This document shows, piece after piece, positions 9,403 through 17,480 of a stretch of 61,397 nucleotides of DNA. This DNA is from Oscillospiraceae bacterium (lineage in GTDB: Bacteria; Bacillota; Clostridia; Oscillospirales; Acutalibacteraceae). Numbering within the stretch: the stretch's first letter is position 1; every line of letters starts with the position of its first letter. The stretch lies in assembly GCA_015065965.1 (NCBI GenBank), contig SVPH01000016.1, positions 1 to 61,397 of the forward strand, in the 5' to 3' direction. The notes under the pieces were generated by a model. The model was not told where the DNA came from, ran no database searches, and saw only the letters and a program-made list of their open reading frames with translations. Made by a program: the position numbers and the translations under genes.

Positions 9403-9951
9403 TTGAGCGCTCAGTTAAACGAACTCGTTACTCTTGCAAAAAGCGGAAATGCCGATGCTTTCGGCGAATTATATGAGATGTATTATAAGGAGATGTACTG
9501 TTATGCCTGCTATGTTACGGGCAGTGAAATCCTTGCACAGGATGCTGTGTCGGACGCAGTGCTCTCGGCATTCAAGCAGATAAAATCCTTGAAGAATACG
9601 AAAGCGTTCAAAGGTTGGCTTTTCAAAATCCTTTGTGCGGCTTGCAAGAGATACTACACAGAAAATGAAAAGAAAAAATCCATGGTCTATCTCGATGACG
9701 AAAACGGGGGATATGAAGAGCCTGCAGGGTTTGGCAGCATTGAACTTTCTGTTGAACTCAGCAGAGCGCTTGAAGACCTTTCTCATGAAGAAAGGGAGAT
9801 TGTTTTGCTCAGCGTTCTGGGCAACTATAAAAGCCACGAGATAGCCGATATTATTGATTGTCCGCCGTCAACGGTGCGTTCCAAACTTAAGCGTTCGCTT
9901 AAAAAACTCAGGGAATCGCTCAGCGGCGAGAATCAGAAGGAAGGGGGATGA
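9403..9951 (+). CDS. ECF-type RNA polymerase sigma factor
   Basis: 182 aa. Region 2 (about 10-85, LAQDAVSDAVLSAF) and region 4 (about 120-175, EREIVLLSVLGNYKSHEIA then TVRSKLKRSLKKL) are clear and no region 3 lies between, as in ECF factors. The start is a TTG six bases after GGAGGG; another TTG at 9388 lies before the site. TGCAAC and CGACAC about 15 bases apart upstream (around 9343-9369) could be an autoregulated ECF promoter, weakly supported. The stop overlaps the start region of the next gene, its probable anti-sigma partner. Confidence 0.9.
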   Translation: MSAQLNELVTLAKSGNADAFGELYEMYYKEMYCYACYVTGSEILAQDAVSDAVLSAFKQIKSLKNTKAFKGWLFKILCAACKRYYTENEKKKSMVYLDDENGGYEEPAGFGSIELSVELSRALEDLSHEEREIVLLSVLGNYKSHEIADIIDCPPSTVRSKLKRSLKKLRESLSGENQKEGG

Positions 9952-9953
9952 AA

Positions 9954-12017
9954 ATGATGAAGAAAACGGATAAACAGACTCTGGATATGCTTCGTGAGGA
10001 GTTTGCTGAGAGTACGGAAACGGCAAAAGTGCCTCTCAGGCTTCAAAAAGAAAGCGTTGTTGCCATGCTGAAAAGCAGTGATGGTATAAAAGAAAAGGAT
10101 TTTTCCGCTAAAACGGGGACCAAAAACAGCATTGTAAAATTCGGAAGAATAGGAATTGCGGCAGCGGCGATGATTGCGGTCGTTGCGGTTGCTGCGGCAA
10201 ATCTGCGTATGGGCGGAGTTACGGTTATTAAGACCGACTCGTTCTATGAAAGTTACAGAGGGCTTGAGCCTGTCAGAAGCGTAAACAGTTATGAGGATGT
10301 TGAAAAGGCAGTTCTTGAAATTTTAGGCAGCAAAACGGCGGATGAAACAAAATCATCTCAAACCGAAAAACCTTCAAACGGAAAAGAACCTGACACGCAG
10401 GCTGAAAATCACGGCGTGATTGAAGGGTACAGCAAATACGTTGCTCAGGCAAATGCTCAGCCTGAATACGGAGCGGAAAATATGAGACCCGTTCCCAATG
10501 CGGCGCAAGGTGTAGTTTCATACGGCGATTTCAAGGCTGATATAGTTAAAACAAACGGTGAATATCTCTATATTGTTACAACCGGTGTTGATGAAGAAAA
10601 CGGAGGAACGCTTGAACAGATAAAGATTGTCAAGGTTGTTCCCGCAGGTGAAATGCAGGTTGTTTCAACACTTGTTCTTTCGGATGGCACAAGCGCTGAA
10701 ACAGTTGATGAATGTATAGAAATCTATCTTAAAAACAACACGCTTATCGCTCTTATGAGCCGTTACAGTTACTCCGCAAGCGGAGCATATGACAGCATTT
10801 CTACCGTTGCCGTTCACTATGATATAACCGACCCTGCATCACCTGTTAAAACCCGTGAACATGTTCAGAACGGTTCTTATGTTACTTCGGGTCTTTATGA
10901 ATCCAAACTCAGCCTTGTAACAGAAAAGACGATTCATAAAGTTCAGGATAAGGCAACTTTAAGCGAAGATGATGTCATTCCCTCGTTCAGCGTAAATTCA
11001 AGCGTAACAAAACTTGATGCCAAAGATATATTTATAGCGGTCAATGACCCTGAGGCATCATATCTTTTTGTAACCGTTACGGATATCTCAGACTCTGAGG
11101 CGCAGGTAGGAAAACTTGCAATTCTCGGATGCGGCAAAGAGATTTATTGCTCAGCAAATTCGTTTGCTGTTACAAGAGGTTTTGTGTCGGTTGATGCTGA
11201 TGAAAACGGTGAACACACTTCATTTACGGAAATTTACCGTTTTGATATCAACGGATCATCAATTGATTTTTCGGAATCATATGTTGTTAAAGGAACGCTT
11301 GCAGGAGGTATTTCAATTGACGAAAAAAGCGGATATCTCAGAGCGGCTACTGCAGACGATAAGGCAAACAACTTCTATATCCTTAATGAAAAAACAGAGT
11401 TTGTAAGCGGACTTACCGGAATTTTTCCGAACGAAAAGATAAAGAGTGTTAAATTTATCGGCAGCAATGCATACTTTGTTGCAGGCGAGGACAGTGAAAA
11501 AACAATGATAGTTGATATTTCCGACCCAACCAAGCCAAAGGTTGCAGGCAATATTTCAACCGAAGGTTTTTCACATGAACTTTATGCAGTTTCGGATACG
11601 GCTCTTCTCGGAATCGGCGCTGCAAAGGGGAGTGACACAACAATCACTCTTTTTGATGTCAGCAATCCTGAAAACCCGAACGCAGCATCTGTTTATACTC
11701 TCAGTAAAGAAAACACAATTCTTTACGGCGCGGATAAACGCTGCGTAATGGTTGACAGCGAGAAAAAACTTTTTGGCATTCCCGTTGTGAAACAGGATGC
11801 CGAAACAGGTACGGAAGTTTCAGCGTATGTTCTTTTTAGTGTGTCTGACGGAAAGATAACTCCTGTAGGCACATATAACCACGATGATTCATACACCGGT
11901 GATGCAGCCGTCAGAGGCACATGCATTGACAAAACACTTTACACGGTTTCGGGTGAGCGCGTTGTTGCATTCTCAATTGATGAATGCAAGGCGGTTTCGT
12001 CGCTCGAAATAAGATAA
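9954..12017 (+). CDS. membrane-anchored beta-propeller protein, probable anti-sigma partner
   Basis: About 687 aa. A cytoplasmic N-terminus of about 60 residues is followed by one membrane span (about 65-85, rich in Ala, Val and Ile). A large outside domain (about 180-687) matches the secreted C-terminal beta-propeller family (Beta_propel), with repeated ISDPTKPKV-like motifs. This layout, directly behind an ECF sigma, fits a transmembrane anti-sigma whose propeller senses the outside; that is inference. Starts at 9948, 9954 and 9957 are possible. 9954 best suits the AGGGGG site, while 9948 abuts it. Confidence 0.78.
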   Translation: MMKKTDKQTLDMLREEFAESTETAKVPLRLQKESVVAMLKSSDGIKEKDFSAKTGTKNSIVKFGRIGIAAAAMIAVVAVAAANLRMGGVTVIKTDSFYESYRGLEPVRSVNSYEDVEKAVLEILGSKTADETKSSQTEKPSNGKEPDTQAENHGVIEGYSKYVAQANAQPEYGAENMRPVPNAAQGVVSYGDFKADIVKTNGEYLYIVTTGVDEENGGTLEQIKIVKVVPAGEMQVVSTLVLSDGTSAETVDECIEIYLKNNTLIALMSRYSYSASGAYDSISTVAVHYDITDPASPVKTREHVQNGSYVTSGLYESKLSLVTEKTIHKVQDKATLSEDDVIPSFSVNSSVTKLDAKDIFIAVNDPEASYLFVTVTDISDSEAQVGKLAILGCGKEIYCSANSFAVTRGFVSVDADENGEHTSFTEIYRFDINGSSIDFSESYVVKGTLAGGISIDEKSGYLRAATADDKANNFYILNEKTEFVSGLTGIFPNEKIKSVKFIGSNAYFVAGEDSEKTMIVDISDPTKPKVAGNISTEGFSHELYAVSDTALLGIGAAKGSDTTITLFDVSNPENPNAASVYTLSKENTILYGADKRCVMVDSEKKLFGIPVVKQDAETGTEVSAYVLFSVSDGKITPVGTYNHDDSYTGDAAVRGTCIDKTLYTVSGERVVAFSIDECKAVSSLEIR

Positions 12018-12068
12018 AAGAAATCTGCAAAAACTCAGGATGGATGGGTCTGAAGCAGTTTTCATACA

Positions 12069-12098
12069 GTCAGTTTTCTTTGGGGAAAGAAAACTGAC
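12069..12098. repeat. 13-bp perfect hairpin
   Basis: GTCAGTTTTCTTT and its exact complement flank GGGG. There is no T tract after it, so it is not a standard terminator, though it lies about 50 bases past the propeller gene. It may be a dispersed palindrome. Confidence 0.55.
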
Positions 12099-12127
12099 AA
12101 CAGGGGAAACCGGATGGTAGTGGAGGC

Positions 12128-12152
12128 GGGGCGTATCGGCACAATACGCCCC
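12128..12152. repeat. REP-like palindrome
   Basis: GGGGCGTAT and ATACGCCCC form a perfect 9-bp inverted repeat around CGGCACA. It resembles the palindrome at 267-285 and sits just past the stop of the minus-strand small gene. Confidence 0.5.
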
Positions 12153-12170
12153 TGCCGGAATACTGTTAAA

Positions 12171-12347
12171 TCAAAGGTCATCGGCATCCTGAACGGGATG
12201 TGGGTCATCGAAAGCAGTGCCCGTATAACTGCCGAGAACATCGGAGTGAAAATCCTCTTCGTTTTCGTATCCGGGCTGTTTAATTGTTTGAGGAAAGTGC
12301 CACTGAGCCTTGTTCTCGCTTTGATTTTTAGGAAATTTAAAGGACAT
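12171..12347 (-). CDS. 58-aa conserved small protein of unknown function
   Basis: This short minus-strand frame begins MSFKFPKNQSENKAQWHF and ends YTGTAFDDPHPVQDADDL. The ATG follows a strong AAAGGAG site at a 7-base distance. The acidic DVLGSYTGT...QDADDL ending is one I have seen in uncharacterised small proteins of Clostridia, from memory. It has no signal, no membrane segment and no cysteine. TATAAT with a weak TTGAGC lies upstream on the same strand. The function is unknown, but codon quality and the ribosome site make it a real gene. Confidence 0.8.
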   Translation of the reverse strand: MSFKFPKNQSENKAQWHFPQTIKQPGYENEEDFHSDVLGSYTGTAFDDPHPVQDADDL

Positions 12348-12462
12348 AATATGCTCCTTTCAAATAGATTTATTATATTTTCTGCTTTGCCGGCTCAAAA
12401 ATACAGTAATATCAACAATTATTAAGGTTTTCTTAATAATGCTTTTTGGTAAATATCTTCAC

Positions 12463-12491
12463 TTGACAAAAGCATGGATAATGTGTAAAAT
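12463..12491 (+). promoter_or_regulatory. sigma-A promoter
   Basis: TTGACA, 17 bases, TAAAAT, about 65 bases before the Thr-rich wall protein. Confidence 0.85.
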
Positions 12492-12555
12492 GATGAATGT
12501 ATTTTATGCTGGCGATTTGCCGTAAAAACAAATAAGAAAAGGATGGTATTTCAGA

Positions 12556-13056
12556 ATGAAAAAGACAATCGCTTTAATGCTCGCAATGCTCTTTGCTCTT
12601 TGTGCATTCGCAACAACAGCATTTGCTGAGAATGAGAACACAACCACCACAACAACAGCAGACAATACAGTAACAAATACCGTAGAGTCTGACGATGTAA
12701 CCGATGGTTTTGATGACAACACTACAACAACTGTTGCAAGCAGCACAACAACTGTTGCAAGCAGCACAACAACTGTTGCAAGCAGCACAACAACCACAAA
12801 AGCAGGCGACACAACCACAACAACTGTTGCAGGCAACACAACTACAACAACAGAACTTGTCGGCACACTTGCTCCCGGTCAGACTTCATATGAAGGTCAG
12901 GATCAGGAAGGTAAAGTAACAACAACAAAGAAGACTCCTGCAAAAGTTGAATCAGCAATTCCCTCAACAGGCAGCGGCATCGTTGTTCCCGCAATCGCTC
13001 TTGCAGTTCTCGCTGCAGGCACAGTTGCTGTAATCAAGACAAAGAAAGAAGACTAA
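12556..13056 (+). CDS. secreted Thr-rich repeat protein with sortase-like anchor
   Basis: 166 aa. A signal peptide (1-25, ending TAFA) is followed by a low-complexity Thr stretch (about 30-95) that includes three exact TTTVASS repeats. The C-terminus has IPSTGSG, a hydrophobic span (about 141-160) and KTKKED, the layout of a sortase signal with a non-LPXTG motif. The Thr run is probably an extended, possibly glycosylated stalk (inference). It is monocistronic, with its own promoter and terminator. Confidence 0.8.
   Translation: MKKTIALMLAMLFALCAFATTAFAENENTTTTTTADNTVTNTVESDDVTDGFDDNTTTTVASSTTTVASSTTTVASSTTTTKAGDTTTTTVAGNTTTTTELVGTLAPGQTSYEGQDQEGKVTTTKKTPAKVESAIPSTGSGIVVPAIALAVLAAGTVAVIKTKKED
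12724..12786 (+). repeat. three perfect 21-bp tandem repeats in a coding region
   Basis: The unit ACAACAACTGTTGCAAGCAG plus C occurs three times with no mismatch and encodes TTTVASS. Because the unit is a multiple of three, copy changes would keep the frame. Confidence 0.92.
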
Positions 13057-13075
13057 TTCTTTAAGTGAATTATAA

Positions 13076-13111
13076 CCGCCGAAGTTTAACTGCTTCGGCG
13101 GCTTTTTCTTT
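13076..13111 (+). terminator. rho-independent terminator
   Basis: CCGCCGAAG/CTTCGGCGG around an 8-base loop, then CTTTTTCTTT. Confidence 0.92.
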
Positions 13112-13128
13112 GTTCATTAAAGGTTTAC

Positions 13129-13157
13129 TTGATTTTCGTTTTATTATGTGGTAAAAT
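13129..13157 (+). promoter_or_regulatory. putative promoter giving a leaderless or near-leaderless mltG
   Basis: TTGATT, 17 bases, TAAAAT. The expected start (about 13163-13165) coincides with the mltG ATG at 13165, and no Shine-Dalgarno site precedes that ATG. Confidence 0.55.
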
Positions 13158-13164
13158 CATGTTT

Positions 13165-14004
13165 ATGAAAAATGTGTTTAAAAATCGAATTAAAAAGGTT
13201 GTTGCTCTTGCAGTTTCTGCGGCGGTTATTTTCAGCCTTTCTGCATGTTCGGTCAGGAATGCAAACCGAGCAGAAGAATCCGCAGAGCCAACAACTTCAA
13301 ATGTTGTCCGTGTGACTTTCCCTGAGGGGTCAACTGTTTCGCAGATTGCTTTGCTGCTTGAAGAAAACGGAGTCTGTTCCGCAACGGAGTTTATGGCGGC
13401 GGCAAATGATTCACTGAGCCTTGACGGTTATTCGTTTGTAATATCAAACCCTGAAGAACGAGCGTTTCTTTTGGAAGGCTATGTTTTCCCCGATACATAT
13501 GAGTTTTACCGTAACGAGAGTGCATCAGCGGCGCTCAGGCGTTTCCTGAAGAACACTCAGGCAAAACTTTCGGCGGAAGTTATCAGCCGATGCGATGAAC
13601 TCGGATATACCGTTGACGAAGTACTGACTCTTGCTTCAATTATTCAGGAGGAAGCAGGTAACCCGTCTGAGATGGGTAAGGTTTCGTCGGTTATCCATAA
13701 CAGGCTCAACAGCAGGCAGTTCCCCCGTTTGCAGTGCGATGCCGCAACTTTTTATCTGCGTGATTATGTTAAACCCTATGTTGACGAGATCAGGTATGAA
13801 GAGTTGACTGAACTTTATAACACTTATTATTGCGAAGGATTGCCGGCAGGGCCTATAACAAATGTTGGTATGGATGCAATCAATGCGGCGCTTTATCCCG
13901 AGGAAACGGATTACTATTATTTTGTAACCGATGCAGACGGCGAATATCTCTATGCCGAAACATGGAGCGAGCATCTGGATAACTGCGATATTGCAGGTCT
14001 GTGA
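13165..14004 (+). CDS. mltG: endolytic transglycosylase MltG-like lipoprotein
   Basis: 279 aa. It cleaves nascent peptidoglycan glycan strands at the outer membrane face. The YceG/MltG domain shows IIQEEAG with the expected catalytic Glu, the RLQCDAATFYL strand (usually QSDPT) and GLPAGPITN. Typical MltG has a transmembrane anchor. Here residues 1-27 form a lipoprotein signal ending LSAC. The start is uncertain because no ribosome site is visible; ATG codons exist at 13159 and 13165. Confidence 0.88.
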   Translation: MKNVFKNRIKKVVALAVSAAVIFSLSACSVRNANRAEESAEPTTSNVVRVTFPEGSTVSQIALLLEENGVCSATEFMAAANDSLSLDGYSFVISNPEERAFLLEGYVFPDTYEFYRNESASAALRRFLKNTQAKLSAEVISRCDELGYTVDEVLTLASIIQEEAGNPSEMGKVSSVIHNRLNSRQFPRLQCDAATFYLRDYVKPYVDEIRYEELTELYNTYYCEGLPAGPITNVGMDAINAALYPEETDYYYFVTDADGEYLYAETWSEHLDNCDIAGL

Positions 14005-14043
14005 TGTTAAAATATGTCAAATAAACCGAAAGGATTTTTATTT

Positions 14044-14655
14044 ATGAAAAAAGTTTTATCAATAGTTCTTATTATCGCAACAGTGCTTACTGTTTTTTGC
14101 GGCTGCTCAAGCAAGCCTGTTCAGTCGGGCGATTACGAGTATGTTGTTCTTGATGATGATACAGCAAAAATCACAAAGTATCTCGGAACAGCGGATATCA
14201 TTGAACTTGAAATCCCCACAGCGATTGATGATTACACCGTAACGGTTATCGGTAAGGAAGCATTCAAGGATGTTCAGTGCATCACCGTTGTTACAACACC
14301 TGACACACTCACAAAGATTGAAGAATATGCTTTTGCAAACAGTTCGCTCAAAAAGATTTTTATGCACAGATCTCCTCTTCTGACTGAAATCGGTGCATAT
14401 GCATTTTCAGAGTGTAAGAATCTTATTCAGGCAGATATGCCAATGGATCTTGTAACCCTCGGCGACTATGCTTTCTATTACTGTGACAAACTCAAGATTG
14501 CACAGTTCAGAGGCGATCCCGAACATATCGGCACATTTGCTTTTGATGCTTGCCCCAAGGTAAGGCTTTATGTTAAGGACAACGCACAGAGAACAAAGAA
14601 CTACGCTGATCAGTACAGACTTGAAACTAAAATTACCGATTCAACAGGCAAATAA
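14044..14655 (+). CDS. LRR_5 (BspA-like) lipoprotein
   Basis: 203 aa. The lipoprotein signal ends FCGC. About five leucine-rich BspA-type repeats follow (IGKEAFKDV, IEEYAFANS, IGAYAFSEC, LGDYAFYYC, IGTFAFDAC). It is a small relative of the 1420-aa protein at 609. The ATG at 14044 is chosen because AAAGGA precedes it by nine bases; the frame reaches back to 14014 without a site. Confidence 0.85.
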   Translation: MKKVLSIVLIIATVLTVFCGCSSKPVQSGDYEYVVLDDDTAKITKYLGTADIIELEIPTAIDDYTVTVIGKEAFKDVQCITVVTTPDTLTKIEEYAFANSSLKKIFMHRSPLLTEIGAYAFSECKNLIQADMPMDLVTLGDYAFYYCDKLKIAQFRGDPEHIGTFAFDACPKVRLYVKDNAQRTKNYADQYRLETKITDSTGK

Positions 14656-14664
14656 TAATTTCAG

Positions 14665-14696
14665 CCGTCATCTCATATCAATTAATGAGGTGACGG
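14665..14696 (+). promoter_or_regulatory. hairpin enclosing the symporter ribosome-binding site
   Basis: CCGTCATCTCAT pairs with ATGAGGTGACGG over 12 bp with one G-U pair and an 8-base loop. The 3' arm contains the GAGGTGA Shine-Dalgarno of the gene starting at 14700. With only TTT after it, this is a weak terminator at best, so control of translation is plausible. Confidence 0.65.
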
Positions 14697-14699
14697 TTT

Positions 14700-16058
14700 A
14701 TGTTTTATCAGATAAATTCTGCTATCAGCGCCTTTGTGTGGGGACCGCCTATGTTGGCGGTGTTTCTCGGCACAGGGCTTTTTCTTTCAGTTAAATCCGG
14801 ATTTTATCAGATTTTTGGGGTGAAAGATTGGTTTGGCGGCACGGTTGTTTCCGCTTTTAAAAACCGAAATAAGCAAAAAAGCAGCGACGGCTCAATTTCT
14901 CAGTTAGGAGCATTGACTTCTGCGCTTGCTGCTTGTCTGGGAACAGGCAATATTGTCGGCGTTGCAACAGCAATATGTTCGGGCGGAGCAGGAGCGGTCT
15001 TTTGGATGTGCATTTCTGCTGTTCTCGGAATGATAACATGTTGCTGCGAAAATATTCTCGGTGTAAAATACAGAGTCAGAGATTCTTTTGGCAAGTGGGC
15101 AGGAGGACCGATGTACTATATCGAGAGAGGGCTTGGCATGAAAGGTCTTGCAGGCGCATATGCCGTTTTCCTTACGGGTGCGTCGCTCGGCATGGGAAAC
15201 ATGACTCAGGCAAACTCTGTTGCGCAAGGTCTTTCGGGATTCGGTGTAAAGAATTTATGGGCAGGCATTATCCTTGCCGGTCTTGTTGCTGTTTCAATTT
15301 CGGGAGGTCTTAAAAGAATTTCCGCAATATCCGAAAAACTTATTCCTGTTCTTTCTGTCGCTTTTGTTGCTGCTTGTTTTATCATCATAGGTAAAAATAT
15401 TGAAAACCTCATCCCATGCATCAAAAGTGTTCTGAAAGAGGCGTTTACCATAAGGGCAGTTTCGGGTTTCGGAATGGCAAAAGCGGCAAGGTACGGCATT
15501 TCAAGGGGTGTATTCTCAAATGAAGCAGGTCTTGGAAGCAGCGCTATAATTCATGCCGCCGCAGATTGTAAAAATCCTGCAGAGCAAGGCAAATGGGGAA
15601 TTCTTGAAGTGTTTATTGATACCGTTTTTATGTGCACCGTAACTGCTGCCGCAATTCTTACAAGCGGTGTGTGGTCGCCCGATACATCCATTAACGGAGT
15701 TGAACTTTGCTCGGCAGTTTTTGAGAGCGTTTTCGGTAAGGCGGGCGGATATTTCCTTAACGGCTGTATTTGCCTTTTTGCTTTTGCAACTCTTGTAGCG
15801 TGGTCGTATTACGGCAAGAGCGGAGCGGAATATCTTTTTGGTGAAAAGAGCGGAAAGATTTATAATCTGCTTTATATTGCTGCGGCTTTTGCAGGCAGTA
15901 TGATACGGCTTGAAAGCGTCTGGAGCATATCCGATACGCTTAACGGACTTATGGCAGTGCCCAATATTTTTGCGCTTTTGCTTCTTTCAAAAGAGGCGGT
16001 CGGTTTGCTGAAGAAAAAGCCTGGTTGCCTGCAAAGCGGCGGTGTAAGCCAACGATGA
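14700..16058 (+). CDS. sodium:alanine/glycine symporter (AGCS family)
   Basis: 452 aa, with about ten membrane spans. Family marks are VWGPPMLAVFLGTGL at the N-terminus, ACLGTGNIVGVA, GGPMYYIERGLG and ISRGVFSNEAGLGSSAI. It imports small amino acids with Na+. Its ribosome site is in the hairpin just upstream. The last 72 bases overlap the converging minus-strand gene. Confidence 0.93.
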   Translation: MFYQINSAISAFVWGPPMLAVFLGTGLFLSVKSGFYQIFGVKDWFGGTVVSAFKNRNKQKSSDGSISQLGALTSALAACLGTGNIVGVATAICSGGAGAVFWMCISAVLGMITCCCENILGVKYRVRDSFGKWAGGPMYYIERGLGMKGLAGAYAVFLTGASLGMGNMTQANSVAQGLSGFGVKNLWAGIILAGLVAVSISGGLKRISAISEKLIPVLSVAFVAACFIIIGKNIENLIPCIKSVLKEAFTIRAVSGFGMAKAARYGISRGVFSNEAGLGSSAIIHAAADCKNPAEQGKWGILEVFIDTVFMCTVTAAAILTSGVWSPDTSINGVELCSAVFESVFGKAGGYFLNGCICLFAFATLVAWSYYGKSGAEYLFGEKSGKIYNLLYIAAAFAGSMIRLESVWSISDTLNGLMAVPNIFALLLLSKEAVGLLKKKPGCLQSGGVSQR

Positions 16059-16550
16059 GGGCTCATCGCTGTTTCTTAGAAAATCCGGAAAAGAACTTGA
16101 AATATATTGCCCTAAAGTTTCGGAAGTCTTTGTCGCAGTGAGAATTTCCGTGCCTTTTTCAAGCATCTGAGGGTAAGTCTGACAGTTGCTTTGCTGAATG
16201 CAGCGGGCGAGCAGTTCAACTTCAGACGCAAAACACGGTGCGGTGCGTGATGTGATACCCATTGCACAAAGGGTTTCAAAATCGGTTTCTCCGCTTGATT
16301 GGATTCCGTTTTCTTGTTGGATTTTTTTAACGGCTGAACGGGTTTCAATGCAATACTCTCCGTCACATAAGCCGTTATATAAATTTGATTCTGTAAGTTT
16401 ACGCTGAATTGCCGCAACTCTTTCACCGTTGCATCCCAAAAACACGGCTTGCGTTTTTGCCGTGCAAAGAGAAGCAATGAGAACAAGCATGGCAAGGTCA
16501 ACGGCAAGCAGAATAACAAGATGCCACATTTTTTTGGTTCTTCTGTTCAT
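15987..16550 (-). CDS. peptidoglycan-binding protein with degenerate SleB-like domain
   Basis: 187 aa. One N-terminal membrane anchor or signal (about 8-30) is followed by a PG_binding_1 repeat (about 38-92, GERVAAIQRKLTESNLY). The region from about 107 starts ELLAR and ends AYTAALQATRLF, which I align with the hydrolase domain of SleB-type cortex enzymes. However, the AEARGE segment with the catalytic Glu is replaced by QQSNCQTY. It is probably a non-catalytic wall-binding protein. GGAGGAG precedes the start. Its 3' end overlaps the symporter gene by 72 bases. Confidence 0.7.
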   Translation of the reverse strand: MNRRTKKMWHLVILLAVDLAMLVLIASLCTAKTQAVFLGCNGERVAAIQRKLTESNLYNGLCDGEYCIETRSAVKKIQQENGIQSSGETDFETLCAMGITSRTAPCFASEVELLARCIQQSNCQTYPQMLEKGTEILTATKTSETLGQYISSSFPDFLRNSDEPSSLAYTAALQATRLFLQQTDRLF

Positions 16551-16740
16551 TTTATCTCCTCCGAAAATATTTTTGATTTTTAAAGCATAAATATGAAATC
16601 CAAAATTTTTATTAAATACTCAAGCGGTTAAAACAGTAAATTTCTATATTGGATTTAAACTAAAACAGCGAAAAATGTTACTTTTTGGGCGATTTCGTCA
16701 CAATTGACTAAAAATTTCTTGAAATAAGGTAAATTTGTTG

Positions 16741-16769
16741 TTGACAAATTTCAAAGAATGCCTTATTAT
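16741..16769 (+). promoter_or_regulatory. sigma-A promoter
   Basis: TTGACA, 17 bases, TATTAT, 31 bases before the sigma-factor gene. Confidence 0.8.
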
Positions 16770-16800
16770 AATTCATAAGAGGATTTTGCGAGGTATACCT

Positions 16801-17379
16801 ATGTGCGAAAAGAGCAAAAAAACTTTGAGCAATGAGGAACTTGCTGTCCGCGCTGCCAATGGTGATGATGCATCAATGGCTTTGCTGATAGCGATTGTAA
16901 CTCCCATAGCAAAGGCAAAGGCATCGGGCTTCGCAAACGCAAGGATTTCGGGCGAGGATTTGGTTCAGGAAGGCATGCTTGGCTTTCTTGATGCCGTAAA
17001 AACCTTTGATGAATCAAAAGGCTCGTCTTTCAAATCGTACGCCGAAATATGTATTAATAACAGAATTGTTTCGGCAGTCCGTGAGAATTTCAACAACAAA
17101 AATGCTGCGCTTTCAAATGCATTGCCGTATGATGCTCAGTCGGCGGACAGAAGCGATGATACAGCGGACCCTGCCGTCATAATCTCCGAGAAGGATGAAA
17201 CGGAGTATCTGGCAGGCTTGCTCAGCAGCGGGCTTTCGGATTTTGAAAAGCAGGTTGTTGACCTTCGGCTTCTTGACAGAAGTTATTCTCAGATTGCGCA
17301 GGAACTCAGTTGCAGCGAAAAGGCGGTTGATAACGCCATGCAGCGAATCCGCAAAAAGATGCGCTTAAAACTCAGTTAA
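16801..17379 (+). CDS. sigma-70 family factor, sigma-H/sporulation-like
   Basis: 192 aa. Region 2 has ISGEDLVQEGMLGFLDAVK and SSFKSYAEICINNRIVSAVR. Region 4 has FEKQVVDLRLLDRSYSQIA and KAVDNAMQRIRKKMR. This pattern is that of SigH-like factors rather than ECF factors. The ATG 16801 follows a GAGG; the longer frame from 16735 has none. Which genes it controls is unknown. Confidence 0.85.
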   Translation: MCEKSKKTLSNEELAVRAANGDDASMALLIAIVTPIAKAKASGFANARISGEDLVQEGMLGFLDAVKTFDESKGSSFKSYAEICINNRIVSAVRENFNNKNAALSNALPYDAQSADRSDDTADPAVIISEKDETEYLAGLLSSGLSDFEKQVVDLRLLDRSYSQIAQELSCSEKAVDNAMQRIRKKMRLKLS

Positions 17380-17405
17380 TAATACTCCGTAAGGAGTATA
17401 AATAT

Positions 17406-17480
17406 GCCCACGTAGCTTAAAGCAGAGCGTTGTTCAACAAAGGTGGTTCAAAGGTGGCGGTGCGATTCCGCCCAAGGGCG
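17406..17480 (+). ncRNA. tRNA-like element in the leader of a zinc-ribbon gene
   Basis: The segment keeps tRNA spacing. A GCCC/GGGC acceptor end (17406-17409 with 17476-17479) is followed by TA, then D arm GCTT/GAGC with a 6-base loop. The T arm is GGCGG-TGCGATT-CCGCC and a 7-base acceptor 3' strand follows. The middle is abnormal. There are 27 bases between the arms where about 22-23 are expected, no clean anticodon stem, two acceptor mismatches, and an internal near-repeat (TTCAACAAAGGTGG, TTCAAAGGTGG). It is a decayed tRNA or a tRNA-mimicking leader. A TACTCC/GGAGTA hairpin and an ATG-CCC-ACG-TAG micro-frame precede it. Confidence 0.5.

Noticed and set aside
12114-12425. Plus-strand 103-aa frame
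   Set aside because: It crosses a palindrome, has no ribosome site and lies opposite the better-supported 58-aa gene.
17406-17480. Functional tRNA gene or T-box leader
   Set aside because: There is no anticodon stem and two acceptor mismatches; no stem I and no T-box bulge sequence are found.
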